A stretch of 64,000 nucleotides of DNA from the NCBI GenBank assembly GCA_029204225.1, contig CM055092.1, positions 24,412,881-24,476,880 of the forward strand, given 5' to 3'. The stretch comes from Diphasiastrum complanatum (Eukaryota; Streptophyta; Lycopodiopsida; Lycopodiales; Lycopodiaceae). How positions within the stretch are numbered: position 1 is the stretch's first letter; each line of letters opens with the position of its first letter. The translations under genes and the position numbers were made by a program. Below, in pieces: positions 22,416 through 33,029 of the stretch. The notes below the pieces were generated by a model. The model saw only the letters and a list, made by a program, of their open reading frames with translations. It was not told the DNA's origin and made no database searches.

Positions 22416-23345
22416 GATAGTATAATATTTCTTTTAATTAAAATAAATATGTCATGTATTGTTTGATACATGTCGATGATATCTTTTGCATTGTATTAGT
22501 GGTGAATACGACAATATAGAACATGCCAATAGGTATAATATCTCATGTCTAATCCAAGTAGGTAAATTTACACAATGAATGGATGGATTACTGCCTATTA
22601 TGATAAATATATGAGTTACATAGATTGCAGTATGAATTCATGCAAAAAAATGGAGTAAATGACGGCCAGAAGACCGTCATTTATGCTAGTTTATATGACA
22701 GGTTTTTAAAAGCAGTCATTTATTCCAAAAATTGCATTTCTTTGAAATTTTATGGCTTCATGTGTAGATTAGTGGGCAAATAAAAGTAGTTAGATGAATA
22801 TGGTAGTATAACATGTCTTTAAGTTAAAATAAGTGTGTCATACGTATTAGTGTTGAATTCGACAATATAGAACATGTCGATAGGTATAATATCTCATGTC
22901 TAACCCCAAGTAGGTAAATTTACACAACAATGATGGATTACTGCCTATTATGATAAATATATGTGATACATAGAATTCAATAGCAATTCATGCAAAAAGT
23001 AGAATAAATGATGACTTAGAACACCATCATTTATGCTGGTTTATATGACATTTTTTTAAAAGCCGTCATTTATTCCAAAATTACATTTCTTTGAAGTTTT
23101 ATGACTCCATGTGTAGATAAGTGGGCAAATAAAAGTAGTTAGATGGATATGATAGTATAATATATATTAATGTTGAATCCGACAATATAGAGCTCATCGA
23201 TAGGTATAATATCCTATGTCTAACCCAAGTAGGTAAATTTACACATGAATGGATGGACTACTACCTATTATAATAAATATATATGATACATAGATTTAAA
23301 TATCAATTCATGGAAGAAAAAAAAAAGAATAAATGATGGCCTAGT
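22416..23345. repeat. Tandem array T1, left part (about 2.5 monomers)
   Basis: Monomers begin with GATAGTATAA(C) near 22416, 22802 and 23151, so spacing is about 386 and 349 bp. Shared blocks include TAGGTATAATATCTCATGTC, AGGTAAATTTACACA and GGGCAAATAAAAGTAGTTAG. Each complete monomer holds an inverted repeat around AAATGACGG / CCGTCATTT (first copy 22657-22682). The third monomer is cut at 23345 by a copia fragment and the array resumes at 24753. Confidence 0.88.
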
Positions 23346-24419
23346 CTAAATGGTGAGTTAGAAGAAGAAGTGTTCATGGATCAACCTGAAGGTTTTGTAA
23401 CAAAAGGACAAGAAAATAAAGTATGTCGCTTGAAGAAAGCACTTTATGGTCTTAAACAAGTACCACGTGCGTGGTATAGCAGAATTGATGCCTACTTTTG
23501 TTCAAAGGGGATGGTGAGAACACATTTTGATCCAAATCTATATGTCTTATGCTTTGATAGTATGGTTGCTTTGATTGCTCTTTATGTTGATGACTTGATT
23601 ACTACGGGAAATAATCAAGAGATGATAGACATGATCAAGAAAGACCTCATGGAACAATTTGGGATGACGGATCTCAGCCTGATGCATTACTGCCTTGGAG
23701 TAGAAGTGTGGCAAAAAGGACATGGAGTGGGTTTAACACAGGTGAAGTATGTCAAAGAGCTGTTGCACAGGTTTAGGTTGCAGGATTGCAAACCAGTAAA
23801 CACTCCTATTGAACCAGGTAAAGTTGTAAGTCAGTTTATGGCAGCACCTACGAAAATGCATTGGAAAGCAGCTAAACGCATTTTGCGTTATGTGAAAGGC
23901 ACTTCAGAGTATGGCTTGATTTACAAGAAGCATGATGGTTTACCTGAGTTGTGTGGCTATGTGGATGCGGACTGGGGAGGTGACTATGATGATCGTAGAT
24001 CCACCACAGGATATATATTCCAGTTTTGTGGTAATTGCTTTTCCTGGTCTAGTAAGAAGCAAAGTACAATTGCTCTTTCCACCACAGAAGCAGAGTATAA
24101 GGCAATGTGTAGTGCTGCACAAGAAGCTATATGGTTGAGACAAATCTTGGAAGAAATTGGCATGAAGCAGAAAAATCCCACGACTTTACATAGTGACAGT
24201 TAGAGTGGCATTCAGCTAGCAAAGAATCCAGTGTTCCATGCAAGAAATAAACACATTGAGATTCAATATCATTTCATACGTGAGAGGCTGCTGAGTTGTG
24301 CAATTCATGTTGTTCATTGTAGCACAGAAGAACAACTAGCTGATATTTTCACTAAGCCACTTACTGGAGAAAAGTTTGATAAGTTTAGATCAAAGCTTTT
24401 TGTACTTAAAGTTTGTTGA
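23346..24419 (+). pseudogene. Copia E: Ty1/copia RT C-terminal part and RNase H, one stop codon
   Basis: A long frame encodes the second half of copia RT (LNGELEEEVFMDQPEGF, KKALYGLKQVPRAWYSRID, catalytic ALYVDDLITTG at about 23579-23611, FGMTDLSLMHYCLGVEVW) and RNase H (LCGYVDADWGGDYDDRRSTT, SKKQSTIALSTTEAEYKAM, KHIEIQYHFIRERL, ADIFTKPL). It ends at TGA 24417-24419. This is the only intact YVDD motif in the window. Between NTPIEPGKVV and SQFMAAPTK about 50 residues usual for the family are missing, without a frame change. A single TAG at 24201-24203 interrupts RNase H. No 5' part of the element is present. Confidence 0.88.
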
Positions 24420-24463
24420 CTTTAAAGCCATGTATATAACTGTATAAAAAGTGACTCTACTTT

Positions 24464-24752
24464 AAGGGAGAGAGTTGAGATTATAGTTAGAATCACTGTG
24501 TTATTGTATTGTGGGTCCTATCAGTGGATAAGGATCAGTTGGCCTCGCCACGAGGCAAGTCGACGGGACACGCGTCCCGCCAACGGCAACCTGGGTCATG
24601 CATGGGTTGCCTGAGTGAACAACTATATGTACAGTGTAATTTCATTTTGAAAAATACAATTGCTATGTGAGCTTGCTGAGGAGAGTGATTTTCTGTCTGT
24701 GTCAGTGTGTAGCATGATCTGTGTTCATGTGCAAAGCAAATTCTAAGTTGGA
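24464..24752 (+). repeat. PPT and 3' LTR of copia E with two GC-rich hairpins
   Basis: AAGGGAGAGAG at 24464-24474 is a good polypurine tract; the LTR follows from about 24475 and runs to about 24752, where array T1 resumes. Two adjacent hairpins stand out: GCCTCG-cca-CGAGGC (24542-24556) and CGGGAC-acgc-GTCCCG (24564-24579). They are much more GC-rich than the flanks. The 3' limit is taken from the return of array sequence. Confidence 0.6.
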
Positions 24753-26388
24753 TTACTACCTATTATGATGACTATATGTGATACATAGACCTAAATATCA
24801 ACTCATGCAAGAAATGGAATAAATGATGGCCTAGAAAACCGTCATTTATGTTGGTTTATATGATATTTTTTTTAAAGCTGTCATTTATTCCCAAAAATTC
24901 CATTTTTTCATAAGTTTTATGGCTTCGTGTATACATAAGTGGAAAAATAGAAGTAGTTAGATGGATATGACAGTATAACATGCCTTTTAATTCATATAAG
25001 TGTGTCATATATTGTTTGATACATGATGATATGTATGAGTTTGAATTTGACAGTATAGAACACGTCGATAGGGATAATATCTCATGTCTAACCACGTTGG
25101 TAAATTTACACATGAATGGATGGATTACTACCTATTATGATAAATATATGTGATACATAGAATATAGTATCAATTTATGTAAAAAATGAAGTAAACGATG
25201 GCCTAGAAAACCATCATTTATGCTAGTTTATATGATAGTTCTTTAAAAGCCGTCATTTATTCCAAAAATTACATTTATTTGAAAGTTTTATGGTTTAATG
25301 TGTAGATAAGTTGGCAAATAAAAGTAGTTAGATGGATGTGATAGTATAACATGTCTTTAAGTCGATATAAGTGTGTCATATATTGTTTGATACACGTCGA
25401 TGGTATCTTTCGCACTATATTACTGTTGAATTTGACAGTCTAGAACACGTGAATAGGTATAATATCTCATGTCTAACCCAAGTAGGTAAATTTATACATG
25501 AATGGATGTATTTTTGTCTATTATGATAAATATATGTGATATATAGACTTCAATGTCAATTCATGCAAAAAATGGAATAAATGACGGCCTAGAAAACCAT
25601 CATCTATGCTGGTTTATATGATAGTTTTTTAAATGCCGTCATTTATTCCAAAAATTACATTTCTTTGAAGTTTTATGGCTTCTGTGTAGATAAGTGGGCA
25701 AATAGAAGTAGTTAGATGGATAGATAGTATAACATGTCTTTTAATTGAAATAAGTGTGTCATGTATTGTTTGATACACGTCGATGATATGTATGTGTTGA
25801 ATTTGACAGTATAGAACATGTCGATAGGTATAAATCCCATGTCTAACCCAAGTAGGTAAATTTACACATGAATGGATGGATTACTGCCTATTATGATAAA
25901 TATATGTGATACATAGATTTCATGTAATAAATGGGATACATGACCACCTTGGAAATCGTCATTTATGCTGGTTTATATGACAGTTTTTAAAAGTCGTCAT
26001 TTATTTCAAAAATTATATTTTTCTTAAGGTCTATGGCTTTATGTGTAGATAAGTGGACAAATAAAAGTAGTTAGATGGATATGATACTATAACATGTCTT
26101 TTAGTTGATATAAGTGTGTCATATATGGTTTGATACATACACGTTGATGTTATCTTTTGCACCTCTATTAGTTTTGAATCCGACAATATAGAACACATCG
26201 ACAGGTATAAAATTTCATGTATAACCCAAGTAGGTAAATTTACAATTGCATAGATGGATCACTACCTATTATGATGAATATATGTGATACATAGACCTAA
26301 ATATCAACTCATGCAAAAGATGGAATAAATGACGGCCTAGAAAACCATCATTTATGCTGGTTTACATGACAATCTTTTAAAAGTTGTC
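24753..26388. repeat. Tandem array T1, right part (about 4.5 monomers)
   Basis: Further monomers start near 24969, 25340, 25723 and 26083, spacing about 360-383 bp. In the monomer at 25340, GGAATAAATGACGGC (25574-25588) and GCCGTCATTTATTCC (25635-25649) form a perfect 15-bp inverted repeat around 46 nt. The array stops near 26388 at a copia B gag fragment. No coding frame is conserved between monomers. Confidence 0.88.
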
Positions 26389-26490
26389 ATGCATGGGACA
26401 TCCTAGCAACCCTCTATGATATAAGAGACGTCACCTTCGAACTCCATTTGAGGAAGAAATTCTTCACCCTGAGAATTGGGAAAACTATCA
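26389..26490 (+). pseudogene. Copia B gag N-proximal fragment
   Basis: Reads WDILATLYDIRDVTFELHLR then KKFFTLRIGK, matching DILRSLYDVRDVTTKLHLR of copia B-1. In a normal gag this segment lies before the one at 22125-22415, so the two pieces flanking array T1 are in reversed order. Confidence 0.75.
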
Positions 26491-27347
26491 ACATTTCCTT
26501 AGTTTTAGGCCAAAGTTGATAATTTTGGCACATAATGACCTTTCACACATGTGGAACATCTATAGATACTTTTATTTTAGTAATATATTTCATGTTGAAG
26601 AAGTGTGAAACTTCAGGACCTTCAAAATGACACCATGTCATTTAGACATTTAGGCCAAAATTGGCTATTTAGGATAGTGGTGTCGTAAAATTGGGTCCTA
26701 AGTTCTAGAGAGAGGAGAGAGAGTCATCTCTCTCACCTATATTAGGCTGAATTTCATGGAGAAATAGGTTGAAGAAACTTATATATTGTCTCATTGAGAT
26801 GAATAGACCATCGTCAGTGTTTCTTCCTCCATTGTGAACATTGTTGTGCGTATTGTCTTCAAGCTCTTGTGTATGATCTGAGGTGCTTTCCAAAAGTGGT
26901 AGGCTGCTATTGTAGGGCTGGTATGCTATTGTTTTTGGCCGCCTTCAGTACCTTTGAATAGTTTGTTGAGTTCTTAGAATGCTTGTTCAAGTTCTTGTGC
27001 ATCAAATGTAGCATTTGGATGCTTTGCCATTTAACATTGTTTTAGTAATTTTGGGACAATTTTCTTTTATGAGGCCCTATGCTCAAAATTAAGTTCAACT
27101 GCACAAACTTGACAAAGAGCTATGCTCGAACTTAAGTTCGAGCACATGCTCCATTGCTCGAACTTAAGTTTGAGCACACAAGCATGTACTAGAGAGGATA
27201 GAGAGAAAAATTAATTTGTTCCAAAATCAAGAAATTCTCCCAATATTACTAAAATAGTGTTATTTCTAGCTTTTGTAGCTTGTTGTGCAAAGACCTTATC
27301 TAGAACATTTGAGATCTTAGATCCATTCAAGATCCACTTTTTTCACA
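26491..27347 (+). repeat. 5' LTR of copia C (left end uncertain)
   Basis: The 3' end is fixed by TTTTTTCACA next to a perfect PBS. The left end is placed where gag homology stops; no clear TG start was found. Contains two 22-bp dyad-symmetric elements (27123-27176) and an AGAGAGAGGAGAGAGAG run at about 26705-26721. Confidence 0.6.
27123..27176. repeat. Two tandem 22-bp palindromes in the copia C LTR
   Basis: 27123-27144 is a perfect 22-bp palindrome centred on CTTAAG, with core TCGAACTTAAGTTCGA. 27155-27176 is the same with one mismatch. A weaker third relative (GCTCAAAATTAAGTTCAAC) lies at about 27090-27108. Such dyads in an LTR could bind a dimeric factor; this is inferred from symmetry only. 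Confidence 0.8.
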
Positions 27348-27359
27348 TGGTATCAGAGC
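27348..27359 (+). promoter_or_regulatory. Primer binding site, tRNA-iMet (copia C)
   Basis: TGGTATCAGAGC, exact plant copia PBS, directly after the LTR. Confidence 0.92.
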
Positions 27360-28508
27360 TGGCTGGCCATTATTTTTAATAGAATTTCCATTTATGGTGA
27401 TATTTGGATGTTTGATCAAGTTCTAGCATGATTATGCATTGCATTGTTGATCAGATCCTACTAATCTTTGTTTGTTGAGTTAAGCTTGTGGATCAAAGCA
27501 TATTTTGGGTCTATTGAAGATCAAAGACTAAGAAAAAATTATTTTGGATCAGATCATCACACCTAATTATTTGTTGATTGTGAGGCTTGTGCATATTCAA
27601 TAATAACAATGTTCTGTTCAATCTATTGTTGACAATCTCCACTTTTGTGGATGAACACCCTCCTTTGTGGATGAACACTCTCCTTAAGTGGATGAAACTC
27701 TCCTTAAATGGATGAAAATTCTCCTTAAGTAGATTACAAATACTCTTTGAGTGATTTTGTAATTCTCCAAAAGACTGAGCAAAGCTCCCACTTGGATGAA
27801 AGATCCCCTTCTGGGTGAACAGACTGTCATCAATAATCTTTTGCATAAATTTTGGTGTACTTTGTTGAGCATGTAAATAACTCTCCTTATGTAATTTGAT
27901 TGGAGAATTTGTTGGAAGGTTTTAACCATTATGAAAATGTGTTTTCAGGTTCTTAACAGGTTGAGGAACATTCTCATGTGCAGTGATCTTAGATCTACAT
28001 CTAAACATCAACATTTGACAAGCTAGTGAAACTAGTCTTGTGATTCACTAAGTGTGCTCTTTCATTCACCTCTAAAGCTTGTATTTATTACTTGATGAAG
28101 TTTGTAAACTTTAAGAAGTGTGGTTTACATGTGGTTTTACAAGTTTAATCAATATCTGAGTGTGTTGATTCAAGTTTGTTCAATTCTAGGTATTCTTGGC
28201 ATCCTAGTCTTGTGTATGTTCTAAGAATGCAAGTAATTCTCCACATTGTAACTTGATCTGGTCGCTTGATGAAAAGTTTGAGAGCTTAAGCAAGAGTGTG
28301 TTTAGGTTGGTTTGAGTTTGTAATCCATTCTTAGTTTGTGCAAAGTGTTGCATGTGTCTCAATCGTCCCTTCTATGCACGAAAACTAGTCAGTTTCAAAA
28401 TAGAAGATCCTAGATCTTATGAGATCTCCTTATCCATCATTTGTTGAGAGAAAAGTGAGTGCTAGGTGCATTAGGACATAACCTAAAAGTTGAAGAATCA
28501 TTATATTC
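27360..28508 (+). other. Long untranslated leader of copia C with a minisatellite
   Basis: About 1.15 kb without coding lies between PBS and gag. At 27635-27745 a unit of about 20 bp (GTGGATGAACACTCTCCTT and variants) is repeated about five times. Leaders of plant copia elements are usually shorter. Confidence 0.6.
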
Positions 28509-29072
28509 ATGGCTTCCAATGGTGGAATCATGTTAGAAACTAATAATAGTTTGAGTTCATCAAACTACTCTACCTGGAATTGTAAGAAATCTTATTGGCT
28601 GAAGAACATAGGTTGCAATCAAAGCTTGATGGTGCATCCTTGCAAGGTGGAGGTGAAGAGGCTTTCTTCACAAAAGGCAAAGTCAAAGGCAAAGTCAAAG
28701 TCAATGAAAATGGTCCAAAGGTGGTAACTAGAATCATGATGATCACTCTCTATCTTTCTCTTCTACTAAGAAAGATAAGTCAAAGTTTAAGTGCTTTTAT
28801 TGTGGGATAAAATGTCATTTTTTTGTGAATCTCTTGTTATGACTTCAAGTTTGCTTACACATATAGATGGGAATGGTCCTTGGTGGATTGATAGTGGAGC
28901 CTCATCTCACATGACAAAATATAAGGAATATTTTTCATCCTTATTGTCTTATGAGGAAGAAAGCAACATCATCTATACTGCAAATGATGGTCAATGTGAC
29001 ATCAAAGGCATATGCAAAATTCCTATTTCCCTTTTAACAAATAGAAAAGCTAATGAAGCTATTTCTGTCTAG
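28509..29072 (+). pseudogene. Copia C: deleted gag and protease
   Basis: The gag start MASNGGIMLETNNSLSSSNY is followed by STWN and then a jump to a distal gag part, AEEHRLQSKLDG and EEAFFTKGKVKGK, so most of gag is deleted. A zinc knuckle remnant CFYCGIKCHFF (about 28788-28820) has lost its pattern. The protease reads GPWWIDSGASSHMTKY (about 28877-28924) with intact DSGA and continues to a stop at 29070-29072. Integrase and RT are absent; a second gag-protease unit follows within 500 bp. Confidence 0.75.
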
Positions 29073-29541
29073 TTTTTTATGCAATCAGTTTCATTCCATT
29101 TGGTTGAGCCAATCAAAAGTTATAAGCTTTTGAAGAGGGTTAGGTAGGGCACCTAGACCTGGGTGGACACATTTGGTTTGGTCAATTGTTTGTTTGATCC
29201 AAAATCACAATTGAATGCTTACCAATCTCATCTATATGTGATCTAGGCACTGTTTTGAGATCTTAGCCATTTTGTTTCATGCAATATCATTGTATTTGAG
29301 TCAAATTTGGTTTCTTATTGTATTTCACACGTGCTAAGAGTGTTTGATCCTAACTTTGCCCATACTCCATCATTTGATGTGAAGTAGATCTAGTTTTGGA
29401 GAGATTGAGATAGCTAGTGAGAATCATCTCACAGTTTGATGCAAGATCTTGCATAGGAGATGGTAGCACACCATTATTGGATCCTATAGTGAGAGAGAAG
29501 CAACATTTTTTGTTCATCACTTTTATTTATCTCCACTTTAC
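29073..29541 (+). other. Non-coding segment between copia C protease and copia D gag
   Basis: No PBS and no LTR end is visible here, although a complete gag starts at 29542. It looks like a gag leader joined to the truncated copia C. Confidence 0.45.
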
Positions 29542-30765
29542 ATGACTTCAATGAGTTCATACTTGTTGCAACCAAGTGAGAGATTGTCTACTTCCAATTA
29601 TTCAATATGGAAGTTGAGGATGGAGTCCATCTTGATACTCCAAGATGTGATGGACATTGTACTTGGGATTGAGGAGGAGCCTCAAGTCCTTCAAGAAGTA
29701 CAAAAATACAAGAAGAGAGCTAGGATGGCTCTCCACTACATTAAGATGAATGTCTCTAATGAGATATTGAGGGAGATTTGTGATTGTTCTACATCCAAGG
29801 AAGCTTGGGATTGTCTCAAGTCCATCTATGAGGCTAAGAACACCTATAGGCTCCTCACTCTTAGAAATCAAATATTCCAAAGTAGTCAAAAGAGTGATGA
29901 GAGTGCATCTAATTATGTTTTGAGAGTCAAGGATATTCATAGGGAGCTTGCATGTATTGGTGACTCAATCAATCAAAGTGAGCTAGTCCAAGTGATTCTC
30001 AATGGCTTGAGAGATGAATATGACAACCTTGTCCAATCCTATGCTATTAAGGATGAGCTACCAAGTTTGGAGGCCCTTCAAAGTGTGCTTATTTCTGAAG
30101 AATCAAGACAGGAGTACAAAATCTTGAGGATGGACAAGCTATCACTCAATCATGATGATGGCAAAGTTCAATTTGCCAAGCACAAAGAGAGGAGTAAGAA
30201 GCAACACCATCACTTCTCTAATGACAAAGCTAAAGACCAAGATGGAGAGGAGGAGGAGGATACCTCTCATGCTTCTAATTCAAATCTCAAGAAGAAGATG
30301 ATCAAGTGCTTTTATTGTGGCAAGAAAGGCCATTATGCCACCAATTGCTTCAAGAAGAAGAATCAACTCAATCAAGCCAACATCACCAATGAGAAAGAAG
30401 ACTATATTGCAAGTGATGGAGAAGGCTCTCTTATGGCATCAAGCTTCTCCTCTTCCACCTTCAACAAGGATGACTCATGGTATATTGATAGTGGAGCATC
30501 TTCACATATGTGTGGCTCCAAGAACTTTTTTTCATCTATTATGCCTTATGATGGAGTCAAGAAGACCATATACTTTGCAAGTAAGCATGAGTGCAATATT
30601 GAGGGAGTAGGGATTATTCCCTTGAAGCTTGCATCTTCTAAAGATCTCTTTCTCAACAATGTTCTTTTTGTCCCAAAGCTTACAAAGAACATCTTAAGTG
30701 TTGGCCAACTTCTTGATAGTGGCTTTGATGTCAATTTCAATATTGACAATTGTGTGATTAAATAG
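29542..30765 (+). CDS. Copia D gag-protease, intact 407-codon ORF
   Basis: An uninterrupted frame encodes a copia gag followed by protease. Gag: residues 1-230, with LSTSNYSIWKLRMESILIL, EAWDCLKSIYEAKNTYRLLT and LVQVILNGLRDEYDNLVQSY (DUF4219/UBN2 type, particle formation). Zinc knuckle CFYCGKKGHYATNC at about residues 254-267 (canonical CX2CX4HX4C, RNA binding). Aspartic protease motif WYIDSGASSHM at about 313-323, then LFLNNVLFVPKLTKNILSVG. The frame ends in TAG at 30763-30765 but stays open in the same frame beyond it. This is the best preserved coding region in the window and could still supply gag in trans, though expression is unknown. Confidence 0.88.
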   Translation: MTSMSSYLLQPSERLSTSNYSIWKLRMESILILQDVMDIVLGIEEEPQVLQEVQKYKKRARMALHYIKMNVSNEILREICDCSTSKEAWDCLKSIYEAKNTYRLLTLRNQIFQSSQKSDESASNYVLRVKDIHRELACIGDSINQSELVQVILNGLRDEYDNLVQSYAIKDELPSLEALQSVLISEESRQEYKILRMDKLSLNHDDGKVQFAKHKERSKKQHHHFSNDKAKDQDGEEEEDTSHASNSNLKKKMIKCFYCGKKGHYATNCFKKKNQLNQANITNEKEDYIASDGEGSLMASSFSSSTFNKDDSWYIDSGASSHMCGSKNFFSSIMPYDGVKKTIYFASKHECNIEGVGIIPLKLASSKDLFLNNVLFVPKLTKNILSVGQLLDSGFDVNFNIDNCVIK

Positions 30766-31971
30766 GATGGTGAGATCCTTGCATATGGATCAAGATTTGA
30801 AGGCATCTACAAATTGGATCCAAGTGAGAGTGCAAACTCTCTTGATGTTTCTTATATTTCAAAGGAGGAGGATTACACAAGATGCACATATCTTCTCTCT
30901 TTGAGTATTATGGTGTATGATTATTCCTTATTATTCAAAGCATATGTTGAGAAGAAATTCTCATTGAAGATCAAAGCCTTGAGGAGTATTGGATCTCTTG
31001 AAGGAATAGCACCATATGAAATTTTATTCAAGATGAAGTCTAAGGTTGATCACCTTAGTGAACTTGGTAGTGCTTGCTTTGCACATATTCCCTTGGAAAC
31101 AAGAAGGAAGGATGATCCAAGCTCATGGATCATGATTGGATACTCATCCATCAAGGAGGCCTTTAGTGTCTTTACACTCTCTATTTCAAATGTGATCATG
31201 AATAGAGATATCATATTGCATGAAGATTCAATTTTGGAAGTGGCCGAGATCAAGGCTTCTCAAGAAGCATCACAAGTTATCCTTTTTGAAGGTATTCAAG
31301 CTATGATGGGGCCAATGTGTGAGGAGGAGTTTCTTCTTCATATGATTTCAAGAAGATCTTCAAGATGCATGGCCGAGTCTTTATGGCTCACCTTACATGG
31401 AAAAGAGGGGCATCTTTCATGTTGTATCTACTACAACACATTCATATATGCTTCTCTTCCTTTGCTTGAAATGCTATCTTGCTTCATTGAATTTTTTGGA
31501 TCTCAAAGTTCAAGAAAAGCTATACTAGTTTTGTATGATGCTTATGGTATGGACATGTTTCTTGTCATTATTGACTTAGATGTGTTTCCAATACTTTTTG
31601 AAAGCAAGATACTGTATTGTCAAAAGTATGCTCTTGGTTCTAGTAAGAACAAGATTGAGCTTGGTACTCACTTTTTTGAAAATCATGTTTTCACATGTTT
31701 TGAGGCAAATTGTAAACTCCTCTTGAGATTAAGTGAAGCATCCAAAGTGGACACTTACATCCTTGAGAGAGTAACTAGCCTAAAAAAGATCAAGATAGTC
31801 TTTGATATCAAGATTAGATCCATCATGGATATAGTTCATTGTATGTGGACTAGTCAAGCTAGAAAGCATAATCTTGATAATGATCATTGTTTCACATCTT
31901 ATGATCTTGATCTCCATAATTCTTATGAGGCTTGGAAGCCTCAGATTTCTCTATTTATGGTGCATCCATGA
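30766..31971 (+). pseudogene. Copia D continuation: pre-integrase, integrase tail and RT-less remainder
   Basis: In the same frame as gag-protease after one TAG, an open stretch of 385 codons (30814-31971) begins after YGSRFEGIYKLDPSES. The integrase core is missing. The SH3-like part is present as GIAPYEILFKMKSKVDHLSE, DDPSSWIMIGYSSIKEAF and VIMNRDIILHEDS. What follows has no RT motif; a trace of RNase H may be SKNKIELGTHFFENHV (about 31642-31689). I do not recognise the middle 200 residues. This copy shows that RT loss in copia elements here is not limited to family A. Confidence 0.6.
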
Positions 31972-32235
31972 TGCAAGTGGAACTTTCAAGGCAAAGATCA
32001 TCATCAAGCATGGAGGAAGCCCTTGATAATAGTGGCATATTGGTGGAGCACTCTTCAAAGGCATTGGCAAGAGATCTCTACCAAAGAGATCTTATCATGG
32101 ATATGGTGAGGGTGCTGCTATGATGGATCCCTTGGCTGATCTTCACTTCTTATGCATACCAAAGGATCCACTCAAAAAGATTTACAAACTTCTCAAGTGA
32201 TCTAGTACCTTTCCAAGCTATTTTTTGAGGAGGAG

Positions 32236-33029
32236 TGTGAGAAATTGGCAAAAATCTAGCTTGGTATTTTTTATGATAGAAGTTTGTAAGTGAATCTCAC
32301 ATGTGTGGAGGATGTTCCCACGTGTGGACAATTGTAAAGTAAATCAAAATGTTTGATATAGGGGTCTCATATAATTTCATAGTCAAGCATTTAGGTGTAG
32401 GATGTTGATAGGGTCAAATTTGGCATAGATGGCAAATTATGCACTTCCACTTGTAATGCCACTATTGAGCCAAAATAGAGTAAGAGACTAAACACGTGCC
32501 AATTAGAGTGTAGACAAGTGTAAAGCTCTTGTTTGATGAATTCCAAGAGGTCCAATAGGATTTAGAGGTGGAACCTTGTGAGGTCCAATAGGAAATTGAG
32601 GTGTGCTTGAATATAGTCCAATAGAATTTAGAGGTGCATGGATCAATGGTCCAATAGGATTAAGAGGAGGCAAAGTGTGATCCAATCATAGTTAAGCAAA
32701 ATGGTAGCTCATGAATCTATTAGTATCATTGTACTCCTCCTTTTGGATCTAATTGATTTTGAGATTGAGTGGATTTTGAGTGTCATTGAATTTCTAGCTT
32801 TCTCTCTCTACCCGAGGAGAGTAGCTTGTTTTTACTTAGAATACTTTTGGAACACTTCCCACACGTGTGAGTGAGAGTTGGGAGTGATTGAATGCATGTA
32901 GTAGTGTGTTTTTGCCATAGGATTCAAGATTGATCTTGAATCTCAATCTAGTCTTGATCTTGGTGCATCTACACACCTTAGGAGATCACAAGTACATGTA
33001 GTGGACAGTCCACATGTGTGAAATTCAAC
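32236..33029 (+). repeat. 3' LTR of copia D
   Basis: A polypurine run TTGAGGAGGAG (32225-32235) precedes TGTGAGAAATTGG. The LTR probably ends at about 33029 (AAATTCAACA), where antisense copia A sequence begins. The start resembles the family A LTR start (TGTGAGAGATT), but the body differs. The right end is uncertain. Confidence 0.6.
32545..32690. repeat. Minisatellite inside the copia D LTR
   Basis: A unit of about 30-35 bp with core GGTCCAATAGGATTTAGAGG is repeated four to five times with variation. Confidence 0.7.

Noticed and set aside
24753-26388. CRISPR array
   Set aside because: Monomers are 350-386 bp tandem units without short repeat-spacer structure, and the genome is eukaryotic.
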